64,000 nt of DNA from the NCBI RefSeq assembly GCF_947331435.1, contig NZ_CAMZOF010000003.1, positions 310,001-374,000 on the forward strand, given 5' to 3'. The notes beneath the pieces are model-generated. The model did no database searches. It had not been told where the DNA came from and worked only from the letters and a program-made list of their open reading frames with translations. The DNA is from Pelagibius sp. Alg239-R121 (lineage in GTDB: Bacteria > Pseudomonadota > Alphaproteobacteria > Kiloniellales > Kiloniellaceae). The position numbers and the translations under genes were made by a program. Of the stretch, positions 58,063-64,000 are shown in pieces (position 1 is the first letter of the stretch; each line of letters opens with the position of its first letter).

Positions 58063-58739
58063 TTTAATTGGGTGCTGTAAAATCTGTGTCAAGGATGTGG
58101 TGTGCTTGAGCGTCGGCGTTGGTGATTGAAGAGGCCAAAAACCCGAATCACTTTCAATCTGTACGGTGGGCAAGCTGTTTTGCGTTTTCGCCAAACGAGT
58201 GAAGAACAAATAGGTTCTCCAAGCACTCCAGGCTCTATAGAGGGTGTAGCTTCCATCTGGTTGCTCTATTGCAATTGTTTTCAAGAGTTTAGGCAGAAAG
58301 GCCTTGCGAAAATCTAAAGCGGTGTGGGAATAGATGGCTACAGATACCTGCCGCATTCGACCCTATTTTGCTGTTCAGGATCGCTTTTTAAGGCTGATTG
58401 GGGCTGTCTGCCCTATCAACACTTGGTTAACCCTGGATCAACTATGATCGGCAGACGTTCATTCTGAGTGTCGTTTTTCAGGAAAATACTCTCCAAAAAG
58501 TTGTCTTGTTTCCACGCTGCCTCTACGACTATTGGTGGCCGCAAAGCTGGTTTGCAAACTTCGCCTAAGGCTTCAAGACATTGACAGTTCGGGAATTTTA
58601 ACTGTAAAAGGCTGATCAGAATCTGCGTGGTGGATGTAGGGGGGCGAGTCTCTCGTGGGTGGTGTCGTCACCTCCCAAGCCGAGAGAGGGTGTGTCCTAG
58701 CCGAATTACGCTGTAATGATGTTGTAGGGGAAATCATAA
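58063..58739. other. Intergenic between TetR and TolC genes
   Basis: About 680 bp with no recognised gene. The minus-strand frame here is only the artificial extension of the TetR gene. Holds the divergent TolC promoter region; AT-rich pieces occur near 58360-58460 and 58590-58620. No terminator or RNA motif recognised. Confidence 0.45.
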
Positions 58740-60113
58740 ATGCGCCGTTCTCTAGGTGGCTTCGACCGCAATTTTAAAGCTGTATTGCTGGCAAGTGCGG
58801 TTCTTCTTCCGTTTGTCTCTGAAGCACAGGCGATTTCCCTAAAAGATGCTGTGGCCAATGCTATATCCACAAACCCGGACATTGGGATTGTGGCAAGCAA
58901 CCGGGAGGCTGTGGATCAGGAATTAAGGCAGGCACGCGGCCTCTATCTTCCGCAGATCGATGTTGCTGCCGGTTACGGTGTTGAGAACCTCAACAACCGG
59001 ACGTCCCGGCTGGGTGGTGGCGACAGCAGCACCCAGAACCGCAGAGAGTCTTCGATCACTCTTCAGCAGCGGATCTTCGACGGTTTTGACGCGGACAGTA
59101 CTGTCGCGCGCGAAAAGGCACGTGTCGAATCCGCGGCAGAGCGGGTCAGGGAAAACAGCGAGTTTCTTGGCTTGGATGTTGTCGGCGCCTATTTGGAAGT
59201 TCTCCGCCAGCGCGAACTGATTGCCCTGGCAGAGACCAATCTTCAAGTGCATTTGGACATTATTGCGTCGCTCCAGGAACGGCTCAACGCGGGTAGCGGC
59301 AGCCGTGCGGACGTCAGCCAGACTGAGGCGCGCGCCGCGCGCGCCCGGGCCACTCTGACTCAGACCTATAACGACCTGCGCGACGCCGAAGCCAACTACA
59401 CGCGGATCGTCGGTGAGTTTCCCGACGATCTGAACGCGCCGGTCCTGCCAGACAACGTTCTGCCGCTCGACCTGCCGGCTGCACTGGATCTGGCAGCAAA
59501 AAACAATCCGACGACGAAGATCTTCGAAGCCGACGTTCGCTCCGCGGATGCTGAAGTAGGTATCTCGGAATCGACCTTCTACCCCAGCGTTTCGCTCGAA
59601 GCCGAATCCGAATACAACGACGGAACCGACAGTTTCGACACCTATGAATTCAACAATCAGGTGATGCTGCGTGTTCGCTGGAACCTGTTCCGTGGTGGCA
59701 TTGACCGAGCCGCGCGTCAGGAAGCTCTGTCACGCGTTGCCGAGAGCAAAAACCGCCGTTATCAGGCTCTTGTCGAATCGCAGCGGGAAATGCGGCAGTC
59801 ATGGTTCGCTTTAGAAGCCAACCGTCAGGCGGTCTCTGATTTCTCGAGTTCGGTGGAGTTCAACAAAGAAACCCGCGATGCTTATCTCGAGCAGTTCAAT
59901 GTGGCTCAGCGGACCCTTCTGGATGTGCTGGATGCTGAGAACGAACTTTTCGTCTCTCAGGGGCAGCTGGTTTCTGCCATGACCAATGAAGAGCTGGCGG
60001 CCTATCGTGTTCTTGCTCTCAGCGGCCAGTTGCTGTCGACGCTTGAAGTTGCCGCGCCTGAGCAGGCTAATGTGGAGCATAAGTCCTGGGCGGAAGGCAT
60101 CTTCGAAGATTAA
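58740..60113 (+). CDS. TolC-family outer-membrane channel (LapE/AggA-like)
   Basis: Outer-membrane exit duct of type I secretion. The 457-residue protein starts with a signal peptide (FKAVLLASAVLLPFVSEAQA, cleavage near residue 32), then ISLKDAVANAISTNPDIGIV, the first TolC helix. Two OEP repeats follow: LDVVGAYLEVLRQRELIALA, LNAGSGSRADVSQTEARAAR with its GxxxxxDVxQ motif, and in the second NVAQRTLLDVLDAENELFVS. Length normal (430-490). It lies 5 kb from the ABC and HlyD genes, separated by the Aas and TetR genes, in divergent orientation. Confidence 0.93.
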   Translation: MRRSLGGFDRNFKAVLLASAVLLPFVSEAQAISLKDAVANAISTNPDIGIVASNREAVDQELRQARGLYLPQIDVAAGYGVENLNNRTSRLGGGDSSTQNRRESSITLQQRIFDGFDADSTVAREKARVESAAERVRENSEFLGLDVVGAYLEVLRQRELIALAETNLQVHLDIIASLQERLNAGSGSRADVSQTEARAARARATLTQTYNDLRDAEANYTRIVGEFPDDLNAPVLPDNVLPLDLPAALDLAAKNNPTTKIFEADVRSADAEVGISESTFYPSVSLEAESEYNDGTDSFDTYEFNNQVMLRVRWNLFRGGIDRAARQEALSRVAESKNRRYQALVESQREMRQSWFALEANRQAVSDFSSSVEFNKETRDAYLEQFNVAQRTLLDVLDAENELFVSQGQLVSAMTNEELAAYRVLALSGQLLSTLEVAAPEQANVEHKSWAEGIFED

Positions 60114-60339
60114 CCGCTTTGTGACTGGCCGTCTGATTCTTGTGCTTGCCTTATAGTTAACGCTTTTTGTGCATTTCTGGCAGCGTCTGTACCGCTCTCA
60201 GAACTGGCTAAAGACTTCTCAGAATAACCCCGAGTTGAAAGAAGCTCGCCTGTTTGGCGTGTTCCGCTGAGCATTGCCTTGACTCTTATGTTCGGGTATC
60301 TTTCGCTGAGAATAAGAATGCCAGGGTGTTGAAGTTACA

Positions 60340-60621
60340 ATGATCGGAACCGGCGAACAGTCTACGGAACTGATGGACGAGGACGACACGGTCGTCCTGG
60401 ACCTCGCTGATCTTTTGCCTGACGAATCAGGCGATGTCGTGCTGTTTTCGGGTGATGTGCTTCCTGTCAGCATCACAGCTCAGGAGGCTGTAACCGACCG
60501 CGGTGTCGCGGACGGGCATGTGACGGCGACCGGCGTGGACGTGACCGGCTTGAATTTTTACGCCTTTGAGAACGGTGTGACGATTTACAGTCTGTCGGAC
60601 GTTACGATCACCGAGTCCTGA
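60340..60621 (+). CDS. Small acidic protein of unknown function
   Basis: 93 residues with about 20 Asp/Glu, no Cys, and a beta-rich look: TVVLDLADLLPDESGDVVLF, then DVTGLNFYAFENGVTIYSLS near the end. I do not recognise the family. Codon use resembles coding sequence and the frame is open throughout. It follows the TolC gene by 226 bp on the same strand. Composition is like the N-terminal part of the RTX adhesin, so a type I substrate or accessory protein is conceivable; weak ribosome-binding site. Confidence 0.5.
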   Translation: MIGTGEQSTELMDEDDTVVLDLADLLPDESGDVVLFSGDVLPVSITAQEAVTDRGVADGHVTATGVDVTGLNFYAFENGVTIYSLSDVTITES

Positions 60622-60783
60622 TCGTTCGTGTGGCGAATCTCGCCATCAAAACACCAGACAATCCGCTGATTTTGCTGATAGTTTTGTAAAATTTCTCTAG
60701 CGTACTGACGCATGAGGCATTGGGGCTGTACTGCTGCGCCTTTGGAGGCCTTTGGCGCCTTCAACTGCGTGGGCCCTTCCGTG

Positions 60784-61404
60784 TTAGCGGGCCTGTGGGG
60801 CAATGGTCAGCCACATAACTGAGTAGAAGGTGAGCGGATCGTTGGACGGCAGCGCCAGTATCTTTCCTTGTGCAGTCGAGACGCGGCCTGGTGCGACGTG
60901 CAGAATACGGGCATCGATCGAGGCTGCACCGCCGTTAACCATATCCTGCCAAACTTCATTGAGCGAACGGCGTGTTCTGACTTGAACGATGGCGGTCAGG
61001 TCGGCACCCACGACCGGTGCGCCGGGCGTCCCCAGCCAACTGGTGAAGGCAGCGTTGCAAGCGATAATAGTGCGCTCATGAGAGAGAATAACGCCGGGCG
61101 TAGGACAGGCTTCGACGAGGTCGACAAGCGATGCGCGTCCGTCGCCGAGGTGTTGCTCCGCCAGTCCCCGCTCGGCGTCAAGCATGCAAAATACACGTAA
61201 GAACGAGGAAAAATTTTTGCCTTGATAGGTCTCTTCCATCTGGGCAACGAACTTACCCAGCCGGAGTTGATTACGGGCTGCCAAGTCTTCCAGACCTCGC
61301 CAAAACACAGGCTCCAAGCGGATCGAGTACCTGCGATTGTTGAACTGGACGATTCTAGGTTTCGGTTCTTGTTCGCTCGGTCTTGCCTGCGCGGGTCGTG
61401 CCAT
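60784..61404 (-). CDS. Ribbon-helix-helix (RHH_4) plus PAS domain protein
   Basis: 206 residues. Residues about 18-60 match RHH_4 (NNRRYSIRLEPVFWRGLEDL and LRLGKFVAQMEETYQ), a DNA-binding-like fold also seen in the gene beside fumC. About residues 85-200 form a PAS domain: LVEACPTPGVILSHERTIIA, then CNAAFTSWLGTPGAPVVGAD and a terminal strand FYSVMWLTI. This suggests a sensor that binds DNA directly. Ligand and targets unknown; no kinase or output beyond the RHH is present. Confidence 0.8.
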   Translation of the reverse strand: MARPAQARPSEQEPKPRIVQFNNRRYSIRLEPVFWRGLEDLAARNQLRLGKFVAQMEETYQGKNFSSFLRVFCMLDAERGLAEQHLGDGRASLVDLVEACPTPGVILSHERTIIACNAAFTSWLGTPGAPVVGADLTAIVQVRTRRSLNEVWQDMVNGGAASIDARILHVAPGRVSTAQGKILALPSNDPLTFYSVMWLTIAPQAR

Positions 61405-61668
61405 GTGTTCCGCCTGCTTGGCTAAAAGCCTGTAAGCAAAAACTCATATAATAATATGTAGGTTTTTTCAACACATGACGATGGCTTAGACCGGGGCGCT
61501 CAGATATGGGTAGGCTGTCAGGGCGTTGCGTTGGCACAAACGGCACCCTGTTTTGCACGTAAAGCTGCGGCTGAGGCTGCAGGATGCGCTTTCAGTGTGC
61601 GGCTATTGCTACGGGTTATCGGGCCAGGTTGAGACCATCAAGGAATAGGAGTCCTCAACCTAGGACGT

Positions 61669-62019
61669 TCAGGGGAGCATCAATTCTTCGCTGTCGCCAA
61701 CGATCGATCCCAGGTCTGTCAATTTGCTCCGCAAGCCATACCTGCGTGAGAGCTTCTTCTGCGCAGCCGATGGCAAGTCGGTCATCACAATGACCCGTTT
61801 GTCGATCAAGACAGCGATCAGATCTTCCAGCACGCGGATCATATCGATATCCGATGCAGCGAGATCATCTTTTACGACACCGTGCGGGACCTTACTCGAA
61901 CGCCCGAGAAAGGCCTGCAACTCGGGAGCGGCTATATCTAACTCTTCGGTCGCGATGGAACTTCGCTCGATATGAACCGAGGTGATTCTGCCGTCGCTGT
62001 CCCGGATCACGTAGGGCAT
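61669..62019 (-). CDS. Small protein of the 'tryptophan synthase beta-like' family
   Basis: 116 residues. The pattern PYVIRDSDGRITSVH, ELQAFLG, IRVLEDLIAVLIDKRVIVMTDLPSAAQKKLSRR matches small proteins often named tryptophan synthase subunit beta-like, a name of no clear meaning since no PLP lysine or TrpB fold is present. Function unknown. AGGAG about 10 nt before ATG. Leaves no operon partner. Confidence 0.72.
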   Translation of the reverse strand: MPYVIRDSDGRITSVHIERSSIATEELDIAAPELQAFLGRSSKVPHGVVKDDLAASDIDMIRVLEDLIAVLIDKRVIVMTDLPSAAQKKLSRRYGLRSKLTDLGSIVGDSEELMLP

Positions 62020-62252
62020 TGAAAAACTCCTGATGACTTGGTTCAGGCTATGCTCGAGTCGTTAAGTTTGAGTAAGCGTGGTTAACTTTGAGTAAGGGAA
62101 TTTTGTATTCGGAGACGCCACATAACCAGGCGCGGGCGGCGGGATGTTGTCTTGCTCGGATTTCGATAGGTTTGATTGATAAAGTGGCGTTATCGTGAAG
62201 AGCGACAGGCGTCCGACCCAGCAGGCGTCCAACTAGAAGGATAAAGGGCTTA

Positions 62253-63059
62253 ATGGCCGATAAAACTCCAAAGGCTTACCACGACGACAATTTCATGGGC
62301 AGTCCGAACGCCCGCTCGCTCCGGATTCTTGCGGAGTACCTAGAGCCGGAGAGTCGGTTTCGCAGATATAAAATTGATGACACGATTGTGTTCTTCGGCT
62401 CAGCCAGAATTAACTCGCGTGACGAAGCCGAGGCCGCCTTGGCCGAAGCCGAGAGCAGTGGCGGCGACATTGAAGCGGCACAAAAGAAGGTCGAACTCTC
62501 GCATTATTACGAATCGACTCGTGAACTAGCGCGCAGATTCACCGAGTGGTCGAAATCTCTGGACGACGTCGACAAGCGCTTCGTCGTCTGCACGGGCGGC
62601 GGACCGGGGATTATGGAAGCTGCCAACCGGGGCGCGTCCGAGGCGCGCGGTGTGAACGTGGGGTTAAACATCTCGCTGCCGTTCGAACAACACGAGAATC
62701 CCTATGCCACCCGCGAACTGATTTTCGAGTTTCACTATTTCTTCATGCGGAAGTTCTGGTTCACCTATCTGGCCAAGGCCATGGTCGTCATGCCGGGTGG
62801 TTTTGGGACGCTCGACGAGTTGTTCGAGACTTTGACTCTGATTCAAACCGATAAAATCAGAAAAAAAATGCCGATTGTTCTCTTCGGCAAGCGTTACTGG
62901 GAAAATGTTATTAATTTTCAAACGCTTGTCGACTTTGGAACGATCAGCAAAGAGGATCTCGATCTTTTCCTCCTGACCGACTCGATCGACGAGGCTTACG
63001 ACTACGTCACCGGGCAGCTCGCAACTCATGCTTTGGATGTTCGGGGGCCGAGTCTTTGA
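62253..63059 (+). CDS. LOG-family (TIGR00730) Rossmann-fold protein
   Basis: 268 residues with the LOG/lysine-decarboxylase-like signatures: CTGGGPGIMEAANRGASEAR and VVMPGGFGTLDELFETLTLI (PGGxGTxxE). LOG proteins cleave nucleoside 5'-monophosphates, in plants activating cytokinins; bacterial members probably act as nucleotide 5'-monophosphate nucleosidases, often misnamed lysine decarboxylases. An N-terminal extension of about 60 residues precedes the family core. AAAGGG precedes the ATG by about 6 nt. Confidence 0.87.
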   Translation: MADKTPKAYHDDNFMGSPNARSLRILAEYLEPESRFRRYKIDDTIVFFGSARINSRDEAEAALAEAESSGGDIEAAQKKVELSHYYESTRELARRFTEWSKSLDDVDKRFVVCTGGGPGIMEAANRGASEARGVNVGLNISLPFEQHENPYATRELIFEFHYFFMRKFWFTYLAKAMVVMPGGFGTLDELFETLTLIQTDKIRKKMPIVLFGKRYWENVINFQTLVDFGTISKEDLDLFLLTDSIDEAYDYVTGQLATHALDVRGPSL

Positions 63060-63425
63060 GTGTTGGGGTCGCCTGGTGACTCTGAATATGCCAGGCAAGC
63101 TATTGATAAAGCAGTGACAGTTCTATCTTCCATGCAGTGGATGAACTGCGGCGCAGGTTGTCCTGCGACGGCGTGCTTGGTCATACCGTCAGATCGAGAT
63201 TACTCGCGTGAAGCGTGCCAACGTCATTGCCATACATCGGCCTTATTTGCCGGAAAAATTATTCGCGGCGTAAACCGAATGTTCAATTTGAGCGTGCTTT
63301 TTAGATTCAAGGGCTTTTCCCATGCTAATCTATCCCAATATTCTCTAGCTGAGAGGAGGGCAACAGACTTAAAATAGCCCACGGGAATTTGGGCAAGATT
63401 ATCAAGAGGGAATGCATCGAGTTCG
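63060..63425. other. Intergenic before clpS
   Basis: 366 bp without a supported gene; a frame of about 100 codons starting at 63060 has no family features and poor composition. The clpS promoter should lie at the 3' end, which is AT-rich (63240-63350). Confidence 0.45.
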
Positions 63426-63749
63426 ATGAGTGACGACGGGAGAAACGATAACGATACCTCGACCGGGATTGTCGTCAAAAGCAAGCCTAAGACGAAGAAA
63501 CCGGCGATGTACAAGGTTTTGATGCTGAACGACGATTACACACCAATGGAGTTTGTCGTCCATGTTCTTGAGAACCTGTTTGGTAAGACGCGCGATGAAG
63601 CGACCCGCATCATGCTGCATGTGCACCAGCGCGGCGTCGGCGTCTGCGGCATCTATAGCTATGAAGTTGCAGAAACCAAAGTCACGCAGGTCATCGACTA
63701 CGCACGGCAGAACGAACATCCGTTGCAGTGCACGCTAGAAAAGGAATAG
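63426..63749 (+). CDS. clpS: ClpA adaptor ClpS
   Basis: N-end-rule adaptor that delivers substrates with large hydrophobic N-termini to ClpAP. 107 residues: a polar N-terminal extension (about 1-27) and the folded core with [20 protein letters not shown] (NDDYTPM is the substrate-pocket motif), [20 protein letters not shown] and [20 protein letters not shown]. Followed after 7 bp by clpA. Confidence 0.96.
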   Translation: MSDDGRNDNDTSTGIVVKSKPKTKKPAMYKVLMLNDDYTPMEFVVHVLENLFGKTRDEATRIMLHVHQRGVGVCGIYSYEVAETKVTQVIDYARQNEHPLQCTLEKE

Positions 63750-63756
63750 TGCCCAG

Positions 63757-64000
63757 ATGCTCTCCAACAACCTAGAACAGACGCTGCATCGTGCCTTGGG
63801 CTTGGCGAATGAAAGACGTCATGAGTATGCGACGCTCGAGCATCTTTTGCTGGCCCTGACCGATGATCCCGATGCGGTTGCTGTCCTGCGTGCCTGCGGG
63901 CTCGATCTGGATAGTCTGCGTAGCGACATTCTGGATTACATCGACAACGACCTGACCAGCCTGATCACCAGCCAGCTCGGAGACGCAAAGCCGACCGCTG
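63757..64000 (+). CDS. clpA: ATP-dependent Clp protease ATP-binding subunit ClpA, N-terminal part
   Basis: Unfoldase partner of ClpP. The ATG at 63757 opens a frame that runs off the window (81 codons visible): MLSNNLEQTLHRALGLANER, HEYATLEHLLLALTDDPDAV, then LRACGLDLDSLRSDI, which is the ClpA N domain that docks ClpS. Only the beginning is present; AAA+ modules lie beyond the edge. Confidence 0.93.
   Translation, partial: MLSNNLEQTLHRALGLANERRHEYATLEHLLLALTDDPDAVAVLRACGLDLDSLRSDILDYIDNDLTSLITSQLGDAKPTA

Noticed and set aside
57436-58356. Longer version of the TetR gene (306 codons)
   Set aside because: The extra 108 codons include the operator palindrome and promoter region and have no fold; ATG 58032 is the start.
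63060-63377. 105-codon frame between the LOG gene and clpS
   Set aside because: Begins right at the preceding stop with a TTG-type start, many rare-looking cysteines and no homology signal.

Overview
The window looks like chromosome of a GC-rich alphaproteobacterium, probably of the Rhodospirillales/Kiloniellales type; no genus can be named from sequence alone. Supporting signs are a permuted two-piece tmRNA beside an alpha-type sspB, the mraZ-rsmH start of the division cluster, RHH_4 ribbon-helix-helix proteins, DUF599, DUF2065 and DUF3750 proteins, an hflK-hflC-DUF2065-degP block, and clpS-clpA. Gene density is high. No tRNA, rRNA, IS element, prophage or CRISPR array was seen.

Layout. 1-7.4 kb: rsmH (partial) and mraZ with MraZ-type operator repeats, RNase P RNA, a cell-wall amidase, an EamA transporter translationally coupled to an Uup-type ABC-F ATPase, DjlA and a DUF3750 protein. 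7.5-11.8 kb: a fused 5-oxoprolinase/hydantoinase with a clear promoter and an operator-like palindrome, followed by its probable winged-helix regulator. 12-21.5 kb: a large AsmA protein, RHH protein, fumarase C, DUF599 membrane protein, an orphan flavin-dependent halogenase, TfoX-like protein and SspB. 21.7-22 kb: tmRNA encoding tag ANDNDSGLAVAA. 22.2-28.4 kb: thyA-folA, three LPS/O-antigen type genes (two glycosyltransferases and a ligase) and mrp. 28.6-32.7 kb: HflK, HflC, DUF2065 and a DegP-type protease, closed by a strong terminator.

32.7-60.6 kb is the most interesting part. An AT-rich island precedes a 3184-residue repeat adhesin carrying a TAAG site near its N-terminus, about seven 155-170-residue repeats, a jelly-roll-like domain, a von Willebrand A domain and C-terminal RTX motifs. 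Facing it on the minus strand is a seven-gene set: type I secretion ATPase, HlyD-type adaptor, asparagine-synthetase-like protein, LapG-type periplasmic cysteine protease, a membrane dCache/PAS/HD-GYP protein whose HD metal-binding pair is lost, and two exported trypsin-like proteases with peptidoglycan-binding-like C-termini. A TolC-type outer-membrane protein follows about 5 kb further on. This resembles the Pseudomonas Lap system (LapA/B/C/E/G), but the LapD position (degenerate GGDEF-EAL receptor) is taken by a degenerate HD-GYP protein. My hypothesis is a Lap-like surface-retention switch that uses an HD-GYP receptor.

53.9-58 kb between these genes holds a triple-fusion LplT-acyltransferase-acyl-ACP synthetase and its TetR regulator with a perfect operator palindrome. 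The window ends with a small acidic protein, an RHH-PAS fusion, a small 'tryptophan synthase beta-like' protein, a LOG-family protein, ClpS and the start of ClpA.
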